From Bombus terrestris (taxonomy: Eukaryota > Arthropoda > Insecta > Hymenoptera > Apidae), in NCBI RefSeq assembly GCF_910591885.1, contig NW_025963624.1:149312-213311 (forward strand): 64,000 nucleotides of DNA, in the 5' to 3' direction. Of this stretch, positions 44,160 through 59,148 are shown piece by piece. A program made the translations under genes and the position numbers. Under the pieces are notes generated by a model. That model had not been told where the DNA came from. It was given only the letters and a program-made list of their open reading frames with translations, and made no database searches. Each line of letters starts with the position of its first letter. Within the stretch, counting starts at the first letter, position 1.

Positions 44160-47100
44160 ACAACGTGGGACAACGTGGGACACCGTTGGACATCGTTGGA
44201 CAACGTGGGACAACGTGGGACAACGTGGGACAACGTGGGACAACGTGGGACAACGTGGGACACCGTTGGACACCGTGGGACACCGTTGGACACCGTTGGA
44301 CATCGTTGGACACCGTGGGACAACGGGGGACAACGTGGGACAACGTGGGACAACGTGGGACAACGTGGGACAACGTGGGACAACGTGGGACAACGTGGGA
44401 CAACGTGGGACAACGTGGGACAACGTGGGACATCGTGGGACAACGTGGGACAACGTGGGACAACGTGGGACAACGTGGGACACCGTTGGACAACGTGGGA
44501 CACCGTTGGACATCGTTGGACACCGTGGGACAACGTGGGACAACGTGGGACCACGTGGGACAACGTGGGACAACGTGGGACAACGTGGGACACCGTTGGA
44601 CACCGTGGGACAACGTGGGACAACGTGGGACCACGTGGGACAACGTGGGACAACGTGGGACAACGTGGGACAACGTGGGACAACGTGGGACATCGTGGGA
44701 CAACGTGGGACAACGTGGGACAACGTGGGACAACGTGGGACAACGTGGGACACCGTTGGACACCGTTGGACACCGTTGGACACCGTTGGACATCGTTGGA
44801 CACCGTGGGACAACGTGGGACAACGTGGGACAACGTGGGAAACCATGGAACAACGTGGGACAACGTGGGACACCGTTGGACATCGTTGGACATCGTTGGA
44901 CACCGTGGGACAACGTGGGACAACGTGGGAAAACGTGGGACAACGTGGGACACCGTTGGACATCGCTGGACACCGTTGGACATCGTTGGACACCGTGGGA
45001 CAACGTGGGACAACGTGGGACAACGTGGGACATCGTGGGACAACGTGGGACAACGTGGGACAACGTGGGACAACGTGGGACACCGTTGGACAACGTGGGA
45101 CACCGTTGGACATCGTTGGACACCGTGGGACAACGTGGGACAACGTGGGACCACGTGGGACAACGTGGGACAACGTGGGACAACGTGGGACAACGTGGGA
45201 CAACGTGGGACAACGTGGGACAACGTGGGACAACGTGGGACAACGTGGGACACCGTTGGACATCGTTGGACACCGTGGGACACCGTGGGACAACGTGGGA
45301 CAACGTGGGACAACGTGGGACAACGTGGGACAACGTGGGAAACCATGGAACAACGTGGGACAACGTGGGACACCGTTGGACATCGTTGGACAACGTGGGA
45401 CAACGTGGGACAACGTGGGACAACGTGGGACAACGTGGGACAACGTGGGACAACGTGGGACAACGTGGGACAACGTGGGACAACGTGGGACAACGTGGGA
45501 CAACGTGGGACACCGTTGGACAACGTGGGACATCGTTGGACATCGTTGGACATCGTTGGACACCGTTGGACACCGTTGGACACCGTTGGACATCGTTGGA
45601 CACCGTGGGACAACGTGGGACAACGTGGGACAACGTGGGACAACGTGGGACAACGTGGGACATCGTGGGACAACGTGGGACAACGTGGGACAACGTGGGA
45701 CAACGTGGGACAACGTGGGACACCGTTGGACACCGTGGGACACCGTTGGACACCGTTGGACATCGTTGGACACCGTGGGACAACGTGGGACAACGTGGGA
45801 CAACGTGGGACAACGTGGGACAACGTGGGACACCGCTGGACATCGTTGGACATCGTTGGACATCGTTGGACATCGTGGGACACCGTTGGACATCGTTGGA
45901 CATCGTTGGACACCGTTGGACATCGTTGGACATCGTTGGACATCGTTGGACACCGTTGGACACCGTTGGACACCGTTGGACATCGTTGGACACCGTGGGA
46001 CAACGTGGGACAACGTGGGACAACGTGGGACAACGTGGGACAACGTGGGACAACGTGGGACATCGTGGGACAACGTGGGACAACGTGGGACAACGTGGGA
46101 CAACGTGGGACAACGTGGGACACCGTTGGACACCGTGGGACACCGTTGGACACCGTTGGACATCGTTGGACACCGTGGGACAACGTGGGACAACGTGGGA
46201 CAACGTGGGACACCGTTGGACATCGTTGGACACCGTTGGACACCGTTGGACATCGTTGGACACCGTGGGACAACGGGGGACAACGTGGGACAACGTGGGA
46301 CAACGTGGGACAACGTGGGACAACGTGGGACAACGTGGGACAACGTGGGACAACGTGGGACAACGTGGGACAACGTGGGACAACGTGGGACAACGTGGGA
46401 CAACGTGGGACAACGTGGGACAACGTGGGACAACGTGGGACAACGTGGGAAAACGTGGGACAACGTGGGACACCGTTGGACATCGCTGGACACCGTTGGA
46501 CACCGTTGGACACCGTTGGACACCGTTGGACATCGTTGGACACCGTGGGACAACGTGGGACAACGTGGGACAACGTGGGACAACGTGGGACACCGTTGGA
46601 CACCGTGGGACACCGTTGGACACCGTTGGACATCGTTGGACACCGTGGGACAACGTGGGACAACGTGGGACAACGTGGGACAACGTGGGACAACGTGGGA
46701 CAACGTGGGACAACGTGGGACAACGTCGGACAACGTGGGACAACGTGGGACAACGTGGGACAACGTGGGACATCGTGGGACAACGTGGGACAACGTGGGA
46801 CAACGTGGGACAACGTGGGACATCGTGGGACAACGTGGGACAACGTGGGACAACGTGGGACACCGTTGGACACCGTTGGACACCGTTGGACACCGTTGGA
46901 CATCGTTGGACACCGTGGGACAACGTGGGACAACGTGGGACAACGTGGGAAACCACGGAACAACGTGGGACAACGTGGGACACCGTTGGACATCGTTTTA
47001 CATCGTTGGACACCGTGGGACAACGTGGGACAACGTGGGAAAACGTGGGACAACGTGGGACACCGTTGGACATCGCTGGACACCGTTGGACATCGTTGGA

Positions 47101-47339
47101 CACCGTGGGACAACGTGGGACAACGTGGGACAACGTGGGACAACGTGGGACAACGTGGGACAACGTGGGACAACGTGGGACAACGTGGGACAACGTGGGA
47201 CATCGTGGGACAACGTGGGACAACGTGGGACAACGTGGGACACCGTTGGACACCGTTGGACACCGTTGGACACCGTTGGACATCGTTGGACACCGTGGGA
47301 CAACGTGGGACAACGTGGGACAACGTGGGAAACCATGGA
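44160..47339 (+). repeat. 3.18-kb higher-order block, copy 2
   Basis: It is collinear with copy 1 and with the first part of copy 3. Shared ACAACGGGGG units at 41140, 44320 and 47500 mark the same position in all three copies. Confidence 0.9.
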
Positions 47340-49179
47340 ACAACGTGGGACAACGTGGGACACCGTTGGACATCGTTGGACAACGTGGGACAACGTGGGA
47401 CAACGTGGGACAACGTGGGACAACGTGGGACAACGTGGGACACCGTTGGACACCGTGGGACACCGTTGGACACCGTTGGACATCGTTGGACACCGTGGGA
47501 CAACGGGGGACAACGTGGGACAACGTGGGACAACGTGGGACAACGTGGGACAACGTGGGACAACGTGGGACAACGTGGGACAACGTGGGACAACGTGGGA
47601 CAACGTGGGACATCGTGGGACAACGTGGGACAACGTGGGACAACGTGGGACAACGTGGGACACCGTTGGACAACGTGGGACACCGTTGGACATCGTTGGA
47701 CACCGTGGGACAACGTGGGACAACGTGGGACCACGTGGGACAACGTGGGACAACGTGGGACAACGTGGGACACCGTTGGACACCGTGGGACAACGTGGGA
47801 CAACGTGGGACCACGTGGGACAACGTGGGACAACGTGGGACAACGTGGGACAACGTGGGACATCGTGGGACAACGTGGGACAACGTGGGACAACGTGGGA
47901 CAACGTGGGACAACGTGGGACACCGTTGGACACCGTTGGACACCGTTGGACACCGTTGGACATCGTTGGACACCGTGGGACAACGTGGGACAACGTGGGA
48001 CAACGTGGGAAACCATGGAACAACGTGGGACAACGTGGGACACCGTTGGACATCGTTGGACATCGTTGGACACCGTGGGACAACGTGGGACAACGTGGGA
48101 AAACGTGGGACAACGTGGGACACCGTTGGACATCGCTGGACACCGTTGGACATCGTTGGACACCGTGGGACAACGTGGGACAACGTGGGACAACGTGGGA
48201 CATCGTGGGACAACGTGGGACAACGTGGGACAACGTGGGACAACGTGGGACACCGTTGGACAACGTGGGACACCGTTGGACATCGTTGGACACCGTGGGA
48301 CAACGTGGGACAACGTGGGACCACGTGGGACAACGTGGGACAACGTGGGACAACGTGGGACAACGTGGGACAACGTGGGACAACGTGGGACAACGTGGGA
48401 CAACGTGGGACAACGTGGGACAACGTGGGACAACGTGGGACAACGTGGGACAACGTGGGACACCGTTGGACAACGTGGGACATCGTTGGACATCGTTGGA
48501 CATCGTTGGACACCGTTGGACACCGTTGGACACCGTTGGACATCGTTGGACACCGTGGGACAACGTGGGACAACGTGGGACAACGTGGGACAACGTGGGA
48601 CAACGTGGGACATCGTGGGACAACGTGGGACAACGTGGGACAACGTGGGACAACGTGGGACAACGTGGGACACCGTTGGACACCGTGGGACACCGTTGGA
48701 CACCGTTGGACATCGTTGGACACCGTGGGACAACGTGGGACAACGTGGGACAACGTGGGACAACGTGGGACAACGTGGGACACCGCTGGACATCGTTGGA
48801 CATCGTTGGACATCGTTGGACATCGTGGGACACCGTTGGACATCGTTGGACATCGTTGGACACCGTTGGACATCGTTGGACATCGTTGGACATCGTTGGA
48901 CACCGTTGGACACCGTTGGACACCGTTGGACATCGTTGGACACCGTGGGACAACGTGGGACAACGTGGGACAACGTGGGACAACGTGGGACAACGTGGGA
49001 CAACGTGGGACATCGTGGGACAACGTGGGACAACGTGGGACAACGTGGGACAACGTGGGACAACGTGGGACACCGTTGGACACCGTGGGACACCGTTGGA
49101 CACCGTTGGACATCGTTGGACACCGTGGGACAACGTGGGACAACGTGGGACAACGTGGGACACCGTTGGACATCGTTGG
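47340..49179 (+). repeat. 3.18-kb higher-order block, copy 3 (truncated)
   Basis: The offset to copy 2 is 3,180 at first, 3,170 after about 47.86 kb and 2,950 after about 48.41 kb. It has thus lost one unit and then 22 units (220 bp), the latter stretch containing the M unit of 45340. The ACACCGCTGG unit lies at 48780. Collinearity with copy 2 stops near 49180. Confidence 0.87.
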
Positions 49180-49629
49180 ACACCGTGGGACAACGTGGGA
49201 CAACGTGGGACAACGTGGGAGAACGTGGGACAACGTGGGACAACGTGGGACAACGTGGGACAACGTGGGACAACGTGGGACAACGTGGGACATCGTGGGA
49301 CAACGTGGGACAACGTGGGACAACGTGGGACAACGTGGGACACCGTTGGACAACGTGGGACACCGTTGGACATCGTTGGACACCGTGGGACAACGTGGGA
49401 CAACGTGGGACCACGTGGGACAACGTGGGACAACGTGGGACAACGTGGGACAACGTGGGACAACGTGGGACAACGTGGGACAACGTGGGACATCGTGGGA
49501 CAACGTGGGACAACGTGGGACAACGTGGGACAACGTGGGACAACGTGGGACAACGTGGGACAACGTGGGACACCGTTGGACATCGTTGGACACCGTGGGA
49601 CACCGTGGGACAACGTGGGACAACGTGGG

Positions 49630-49638
49630 AAACGTGGG
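49630..49638 (+). repeat. 9-bp unit and phase shift 2
   Basis: The unit reads AAACGTGGG. It is either the consensus without its C, or the known AAAACGTGGG variant without one A. Downstream units start at positions ending in 9. It lies two units before an M unit at 49659. Confidence 0.95.
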
Positions 49639-50628
49639 ACAACGTGGGACAACGTGGGAAACCATGGAACAACGTGGGACAACGTGGGACACCGTTGGAC
49701 ATCGTTGGACAACGTGGGACAACGTGGGACAACGTGGGACAACGTGGGACAACGTGGGACAACGTGGGACACCGTTGGACACCGTGGGACACCGTTGGAC
49801 ACCGTTGGACATCGTTGGACACCGTGGGACAACGTGGGACAACGTGGGACAACGTGGGACAACGTGGGACAACGTGGGACAACGTGGGACAACGTGGGAC
49901 AACGTGGGACAACGTGGGACACCGTTGGACAACGTGGGACACCGTTGGACATCGTTGGACATCGTTGGACATCGTGGGACACCGTTGGACACCGTTGGAC
50001 ACCGTTGGACATCGTTGGACATCGTTGGACATCGTGGGACACCGTTGGACACCGTTGGACACCGTTGGACATCGTTGGACACCGTTGGACACCGTTGGAC
50101 ACCGTTGGACATCGTTGGACACCGTGGGACAACGTGGGACAACGTGGGACAACGTGGGACATCGTGGGACAACGTGGGACATCGTGGGACAACGTGGGAC
50201 AACGTGGGACATCGTGGGACAACGTGGGACAACGTGGGACAACGTGGGACAACGTTGGACATCGTTGGACACCGTTGGACACCGTGGGACAACGTGGGAC
50301 AACGTGGGACAACGTGGGACAACGTGGGACACCGTTGGACACCGTGGGACAACGTGGGACAACGTGGGACATCGTGGGACAACGTGGGACAACGTGGGAC
50401 AACGTGGGACAACGTTGGACATCGTTGGACACCGTTGGACACCGTGGGACAACGTGGGACAACGTGGGACAACGTGGGACAACGTGGGACATCGTGGGAC
50501 ATCGTTGGACATCGTTGGACACCGTTGGACATCGTTGGACATCGTTGGACATCGTTGGACACCGTTGGACACCGTTGGACACCGTTGGACATCGTTGGAC
50601 ACCGTGGGACAACGTGGGACAACGTGGG

Positions 50629-52708
50629 ACAACGTGGGACAACGTGGGACAACGTGGGACAACGTGGGACATCGTGGGACATCGTTGGACACCGTGGGAC
50701 AACGTGGGACAACGTGGGACAACGTGGGACACCGTTGGACACCGTGGGACACCGTTGGACACCGTTGGACATCGTTGGACACCGTGGGACAACGTGGGAC
50801 AACGTGGGACAACGTGGGACAACGTGGGACAACGTGGGACACCGTTGGACATCGTTGGACATCGTTGGACATCGTGGGACACCGTTGGACATCGTTGGAC
50901 ATCGTTGGACACCGTTGGACGCCGTTGGACAACGTGGGACATCGTGGGACAACGTGGGACAACGTGGGACAACGTGGGACAACGTGGGACACCGTTGGAC
51001 ACCGTGGGACACCGTTGGACACCGTTGGACACCGTTGGACATCGTTGGACATCGTTGGACATCGTGGGACACCGTTGGACATCGTTGGACATCGTTGGAC
51101 ACCGTTGGACATCGTTGGACACCGTTGGACATCGTTGGACATCGTTGGACATCGTGGGACACCGTTGGACATCGTTGGACATCGTTGGACACCGTTGGAC
51201 ATCGTTGGACATCGTTGGACATCGTTGGACACCGTTGGACACCGTTGGACACCGTTGGACATCGTTGGACACCGTGGGACATCGTGGGACAACGTGGGAC
51301 AACGTGGGACAACGTGGGACAACGTGGGACAACGTGGGACAACGTGGGACAACGTGGGACAACGTGGGACAACGTGGGACAACGTGGGACAACGTGGGAC
51401 AACGTGGGACAACGTGGGACAACGTGGGACAACGTGGGACACCGTTGGACATCGCTGGACACCGTTGGACATCGTTGGACACCGTGGTACAACGTGGGAC
51501 AACGTGGGACAACGTGGGACACCGTTGGACACCGTTGGACACCGTTGGACACCGTTGGACATCGTTGGACACCGTGGGACAACGTGGGACAACGTGGGAC
51601 AACGTGGGACATCGTGGGACAACGTGGGACAACGTGGGACAACGTTGGACATCGTTGGACACCGTTGGACACCGTGGGACAACGTGGGACAACGTGGGAC
51701 AACGTGGGACAACGTGGGACAACGTGGGACAACGTGGGACAACGTGGGACAACGTGGGACAACGTGGGACAACGTGGGACAACGTGGGACAACGTGGGAC
51801 AACGTGGAACAACGTGGGACACCGTTGGACATCGTTGGACACCGTGGGACAACGTGGGACAACGTGGGACAACGTGGGACACCGTTGGACACCGTTGGAC
51901 ACCGTTGGACACCGTTGGACACCGTTGGACATCGTTGGACACCGTGGGACAACGTGGGACAACGTGGGACAACGTGGGAAACCATGGAACAACGTGGGAC
52001 AACGTGGGACACCGTTGGACATCGTTGGACAACGTGGGACAACGTGGGACAACGTGGGACAACGTGGGACAACGTGGGACAACGTGGGACAACGTGGGAC
52101 AACGTGGGACAACGTGGGACACCGTTGGACAACGTGGGACACCGTTGGACATCGTTGGACACCGTGGGACAACGTGGGACAACGTGGGACCACGTGGGAC
52201 AACGTGGGACAACGTGGGACAACGTGGGACAACGTGGGACAACGTGGGACAACGTGGGACAACGTGGGACAACGTGGGACAACGTGGGACAACGTGGGAC
52301 ACCGTTGGACATCGTTGGACAACGTGGGACAACGTGGGACAACGTGGGACAAAGTGGGACAACGTGGGACAACGTGGGACAACGTGGGACAACGTGGGAC
52401 AACGTGGGACACCGTTGGACAACGTGGGACACCGTTGGACATCGTTGGACACCGTGGGACAACGTGGGACAACGTGGGACAACGTGGGACAACGTGGGAC
52501 AACGTGGGACAACGTGGGACAACGTGGGACATCGTGGGACAACGTGGGACAACGTGGGACAACGTGGGACAACGTGGGACAACGTGGAACAACGTGGGAC
52601 ACCGTTGGACAACGTGGGACACCGTTGGACATCGTTGGACACCGTGGGACAACGTGGGACAACGTGGGACCACGTGGGACAACGTGGGACAACGTGGGAC
52701 AACGTGGG
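50629..52708 (+). repeat. 2.08-kb tandem duplication, copy 1
   Basis: It aligns with copy 2 at offset 2,090: ACGCCGTTGG 50919/53009, the GTGGT-ending unit near 51480/53570, M 51979/54069, ACCACGTGGG 52189/54279, ACAAAGTGGG 52349/54439 and the ACAACGTGGA-type unit near 52580/54670. Three substitutions were seen (near 51341/53431, 51801/53891 and 52301/54391). Confidence 0.9.
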
Positions 52709-52718
52709 ACCACGTGGG

Positions 52719-54798
52719 ACAACGTGGGACAACGTGGGACAACGTGGGACAACGTGGGACATCGTGGGACATCGTTGGACACCGTGGGACAACGTGGGAC
52801 AACGTGGGACAACGTGGGACACCGTTGGACACCGTGGGACACCGTTGGACACCGTTGGACATCGTTGGACACCGTGGGACAACGTGGGACAACGTGGGAC
52901 AACGTGGGACAACGTGGGACAACGTGGGACACCGTTGGACATCGTTGGACATCGTTGGACATCGTGGGACACCGTTGGACATCGTTGGACATCGTTGGAC
53001 ACCGTTGGACGCCGTTGGACAACGTGGGACATCGTGGGACAACGTGGGACAACGTGGGACAACGTGGGACAACGTGGGACACCGTTGGACACCGTGGGAC
53101 ACCGTTGGACACCGTTGGACACCGTTGGACATCGTTGGACATCGTTGGACATCGTGGGACACCGTTGGACATCGTTGGACATCGTTGGACACCGTTGGAC
53201 ATCGTTGGACACCGTTGGACATCGTTGGACATCGTTGGACATCGTGGGACACCGTTGGACATCGTTGGACATCGTTGGACACCGTTGGACATCGTTGGAC
53301 ATCGTTGGACATCGTTGGACACCGTTGGACACCGTTGGACACCGTTGGACATCGTTGGACACCGTGGGACATCGTGGGACAACGTGGGACAACGTGGGAC
53401 AACGTGGGACAACGTGGGACAACGTGGGACATCGTGGGACAACGTGGGACAACGTGGGACAACGTGGGACAACGTGGGACAACGTGGGACAACGTGGGAC
53501 AACGTGGGACAACGTGGGACAACGTGGGACACCGTTGGACATCGCTGGACACCGTTGGACATCGTTGGACACCGTGGTACAACGTGGGACAACGTGGGAC
53601 AACGTGGGACACCGTTGGACACCGTTGGACACCGTTGGACACCGTTGGACATCGTTGGACACCGTGGGACAACGTGGGACAACGTGGGACAACGTGGGAC
53701 ATCGTGGGACAACGTGGGACAACGTGGGACAACGTTGGACATCGTTGGACACCGTTGGACACCGTGGGACAACGTGGGACAACGTGGGACAACGTGGGAC
53801 AACGTGGGACAACGTGGGACAACGTGGGACAACGTGGGACAACGTGGGACAACGTGGGACAACGTGGGACAACGTGGGACAACGTGGGACAACGTGGGAC
53901 AACGTGGGACACCGTTGGACATCGTTGGACACCGTGGGACAACGTGGGACAACGTGGGACAACGTGGGACACCGTTGGACACCGTTGGACACCGTTGGAC
54001 ACCGTTGGACACCGTTGGACATCGTTGGACACCGTGGGACAACGTGGGACAACGTGGGACAACGTGGGAAACCATGGAACAACGTGGGACAACGTGGGAC
54101 ACCGTTGGACATCGTTGGACAACGTGGGACAACGTGGGACAACGTGGGACAACGTGGGACAACGTGGGACAACGTGGGACAACGTGGGACAACGTGGGAC
54201 AACGTGGGACACCGTTGGACAACGTGGGACACCGTTGGACATCGTTGGACACCGTGGGACAACGTGGGACAACGTGGGACCACGTGGGACAACGTGGGAC
54301 AACGTGGGACAACGTGGGACAACGTGGGACAACGTGGGACAACGTGGGACAACGTGGGACAACGTGGGACAACGTGGGACAACGTGGGACACCGTGGGAC
54401 ATCGTTGGACAACGTGGGACAACGTGGGACAACGTGGGACAAAGTGGGACAACGTGGGACAACGTGGGACAACGTGGGACAACGTGGGACAACGTGGGAC
54501 ACCGTTGGACAACGTGGGACACCGTTGGACATCGTTGGACACCGTGGGACAACGTGGGACAACGTGGGACAACGTGGGACAACGTGGGACAACGTGGGAC
54601 AACGTGGGACAACGTGGGACATCGTGGGACAACGTGGGACAACGTGGGACAACGTGGGACAACGTGGGACAACGTGGAACAACGTGGGACACCGTTGGAC
54701 AACGTGGGACACCGTTGGACATCGTTGGACACCGTGGGACAACGTGGGACAACGTGGGACCACGTGGGACAACGTGGGACAACGTGGGACAACGTGGG
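52719..54798 (+). repeat. 2.08-kb tandem duplication, copy 2
   Basis: One extra ACCACGTGGG unit (52709-52718) separates it from copy 1. Its end runs into a further 480-bp repetition: ACCACGTGGG 54279/54759 and ACAAAGTGGG 54439/54919. A third, more diverged copy of the block, with ACGCCGTTGG at 58339, lies at about 58.1-60.2 kb. Confidence 0.88.
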
Positions 54799-57700
54799 AC
54801 AACGTGGGACAACGTGGGACAACGTGGGACAACGTGGGACAACGTGGGACAACGTGGGACAACGTGGGACACCGTTGGACATCGTTGGACAACGTGGGAC
54901 AACGTGGGACAACGTGGGACAAAGTGGGACAACGTGGGACAACGTGGGACAACGTGGGACAACGTGGGACAACGTGGGACACCGTTGGACAACGTGGGAC
55001 ACCGTTGGACATCGTTGGACACCGTGGGACAACGTGGGACAACGTGGGACAACGTGGGACAACGTGGGACAACGTGGGACACCGTTGGACATCGTTGGAC
55101 ATCGTTGGACATCGTTGGACATCGTGGGACACCGTTGGACATCGTTGGACATCGTTGGACAACGTGGGACAACGTGGGACAACGTGGGACACCGTTGGAC
55201 CTCGTTGGACACCGTGGGACAACGTGGGACAACGTGGGACAACGTGGGACAACGTGGGACAACGTGGGACAACGTGGGACAACGTGGGACATCGTGGGAC
55301 AACGTGGGACAACGTGGGACAACGTGGGACATCGTGGGACAACGTGGGACAACGTGGGACAACGTGGGACAACGTGGGACACCGTTGGACAACGTGGGAC
55401 ACCGTTGGACATCGTTGGACACCGTGGGACAACGTGGGACAACGTGGGACCACGTGGGACAACGGGGGACAACGTGGGACAACGTGGGACAACGTGGGAC
55501 AACGTGGGACAACGTGGGACAACGTGGGACAACGTGGGACAACGTGGGACAACGTGGGACACCGTTGGACATCGTTGGACACCGTGGGACACCGTGGGAC
55601 AACGTGGGACAACGTGGGACAACGTGGGACAACGTGGGAAACCATGGAACAACGTGGGACAACGTGGGACACCGTTGGACATCGTTGGACAACGTGGGAC
55701 AACGTGGGACAACGTGGGACAACGTGGGACAACGTGGGACAACGTGGGACACCGTTGGACACCGTGGGACACCGTTGGACACCGTTGGACATCGTTGGAC
55801 ACCGTGGGACAACGTGGGACAACGTGGGACAACGTGGGACAACGTGGGACAACGTGGGACAACGTGGGACAACGTGGGACAACGTGGGACAACGTGGGAC
55901 AACGTGGGACAACGTGGGACAACGTGGGACAACGTGGGACAACGTGGGACACCGTTGGACACCGTTGGACATCGTTGGACACCGTGGGACAACGTGGGAC
56001 AACGTGGGACAACGTGGGACACCGTTGGACATCGTTGGACACCGTGGGACAACGTGGGACAACGTGGGACAACGTGGGAGAACGTGGGACAACGTGGGAC
56101 AACGTGGGACAACGTGGGACAACGTGGGACAACGTGGGACAACGTGGGACATCGTGGGACAACGTGGGACAACGTGGGACAACGTGGGACAACGTGGGAC
56201 ACCGTTGGACAACGTGGGACACCGTTGGACATCGTTGGACACCGTGGGACAACGTGGGACAACGTGGGACCACGTGGGACAACGTGGGACAACGTGGGAC
56301 AACGTGGGACAACGTGGGACAACGTGGGACAACGTGGGACAACGTGGGACAACGTGGGACACCGTTGGACACCGTGGGACACCGTTGGACACCGTTCGAC
56401 ATCGTTGGACACCGTGGGACAACGTGGGACAACGTGGGACAACGTGGGACAACGTGGGACAACGTGGGACAACGTGGGACAACGTGGGACAACGTGGGAC
56501 AACGTGGGACAACGTGGGACAACGTGGGACAACGTGGGACAACGTGGGACAACGTGGGACATCGTGGGACAACGTGGGACAACGTGGGACAACGTGGGAC
56601 AACGTGGGACACCGTTGGACAACGTGGGACACCGTTGGACATCGTTGGACACCGTGGGACAACGTGGGACAACGTGGGACCACGTGGGACAACGTGGGAC
56701 AACGTGGGACAACGTGGGACAACGTGGGACAACGTGGGACACCGTGGGACAACGTGGGACAACGTGGGACAACGTGGGACAACGTGGGACAACGTGGGAA
56801 ACCATGGAACAACGTGGGACAACGTGGGACACCGTTGGACATCGTTGGACAACGTGGGACAACGTGGGACAACGTGGGACAACGTGGGACAACGTGGGAC
56901 AACGTGGGACACCGTTGGACACCGTGGGACACCGTTGGACACCGTTCGACATCGTTGGACACCGTGGGACAACGTGGGACAACGTGGGACAACGTGGGAC
57001 AACGTGGGACAACGTGGGACAACGTGGGACAACGTGGGACAACGTGGGACAACGTGGGACAACGTGGGACAACGTGGGACAACGTGGGACACCGTTGGAC
57101 ACCGTTGGACACCGTTGGACACCGTTGGACATCGTTGGACACCGTGGGACAACGTGGGACAACGTGGGACAACGTGGGACATCGTGGGACAACGTGGGAC
57201 AACGTGGGACAACGTGGGACAACGTTGGACATCGTTGGACACCGTTGGACACCGTTGGACACCGTGGGACAACGTGGGACAACGTGGGACAACGTGGGAC
57301 AACGTGGGACAACGTGGGACAACGTGGGACAACGTGGGACAACGTGGGACAACGTGGGACAACGTGGGACAACGTGGGACAACGTGGGACAACGTGGGAC
57401 AACGTGGGACAACGTGGGACAACGTGGGACATCGTGGGACAACGTGGGACAACGTGGGACAACGTGGGACAACGTGGGACAACGTGGGACACCGTTGGAC
57501 ATCGTTGGACACCGTGGGACAACGTGGGACAACGTGGGACAACGTGGGACACCGTTGGACACCGTTGGACACCGTTGGACACCGTTGGACACCGTTGGAC
57601 ATCGTTGGACACCGTGGGACAACGTGGGACAACGTGGGACAACGTGGGAAACCATGGAACAACGTGGGACAACGTGGGACACCGTTGGACATCGTTGGAC

Positions 57701-59148
57701 AACGTGGGACAACGTGGGATAACGTGGGACAACGTGGGACAACGTGGGACAACGTGGGACAACGTGGGACACCGTTGGACACCGTGGGACACCGTTGGAC
57801 ACCGTTGGACATCGTTGGACACCGTGGGACAACGTGGGACAACGTGGGAAACCATGGAACAACGTGGGACAACGTGGGACACCGTTGGACATCGTTGGAC
57901 AACGTGGGACAACGTGGGACAACGTGGGACAACGTGGGACATCGTGGGACAACGTGGGACAACGTGGGACAACGTGGGACAACGTGGGACACCGTTGGAC
58001 AACGTGGGACACCGTTGGACATCGTTGGACACCGTGGGACAACGTGGGACAACGTGGGACAACGTGGGACAACGTGGGACAACGTGGGACATCGTGGGAC
58101 ATCGTTGGACACCGTGGGACAACGTGGGACAACGTGGGACAACGTGGGACACCGTTGGACACCGTGGGACACCGTTGGACACCGTTGGACATCGTTGGAC
58201 ACCGTGGGACAACGTGGGACAACGTGGGACAGCGTGGGACAACGTGGGACAACGTGGGACACCGTTGGACATCGTTGGACATCGTTGGACATCGTGGGAC
58301 ACCGTTGGACATCGTTGGACATCGTTGGACACCGTTGGACGCCGTTGGACAACGTGGGACATCGTGGGACAACGTGGGACAACGTGGGACAACGTGGGAC
58401 ATCGTGGGACAACGTGGGACAACGTGGGACAACGTGGGACAACGTGGGACACCGTTGGACACCGTGGGACACCGTTGGACACCGTTGGACACCGTTGGAC
58501 ATCGTTGGACATCGTTGGACATCGTGGGACACCGTTGGACATCGTTGGACATCGTTGGACACCGTTGGACATCGTTGGACACCGTTGGACATCGTTGGAC
58601 ATCGTTGGACATCGTGGGACACCGTTGGACATCGTTGGACATCGTTGGACACCGTTGGACATCGTTGGACATCGTTGGACATCGTTGGACACCGTTGGAC
58701 ACCGTTGGACACCGTTGGACATCGTTGGACACCGTGGGACAACGTGGGACAACGTGGGACAACGTGGGACAACGTGGGACAACGTGGGACAACGTGGGAC
58801 ATCGTGGGACAACGTGGGACAACGTGGGACAACGTGGGACAACGTGGGACAACGTGGGACAACGTGGGACAACGTGGGACAACGTGGGACAACGTGGGAC
58901 ACCGTTGGACATCGCTGGACACCGTTGGACATCGTTGGACACCGTGGGACAACGTGGGACAACGTGGGACAACGTGGGACACCGTTGGACACCGTTGGAC
59001 ACCGTAGGACACCGTTGGACACCGTTGGACATCGTTGGACACCGTGGGACAACGTGGGACAACGTGGGACAACGTGGGACATCGTGGGACAACGTGGGAC
59101 AACGTGGGACAACGTTGGACATCGTTGGACACCGTTGGACACCGTGGG

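Larger units (their letters stand above)
2740..56088 (+). repeat. AGAACGTGGG units
   Basis: This rare C-to-G variant at unit position 2 appears near 2740, 3600, 11240, 14100, 15020, 17910, 19210, 27150, 31400, 49220 and 56079. From 14100 on it usually follows C-T-c-A-A-A. The spacings 11240/15020 (3,780) and 14100/17910 (3,810) confirm the tandem pair at 10970-18569; 27150/31400 (4,250) marks another copy. Confidence 0.8.

Noticed and set aside
2410..46998. Rare stop-creating substitutions as real gene ends
   Set aside because: They are isolated single-base changes, several copied by duplication (for example the TTTT unit at 37890, 43810 and 46990), with no terminator or other change in sequence around them.
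4165..59007. An 18,280-residue open frame (and comparable frames on the other strand) as a giant repetitive protein gene
   Set aside because: All six frames are open across the same DNA because the 10-mer has no stops. There is no start region, non-repeat domain, splice signal or codon bias, and the frame begins and ends only at chance substitutions.
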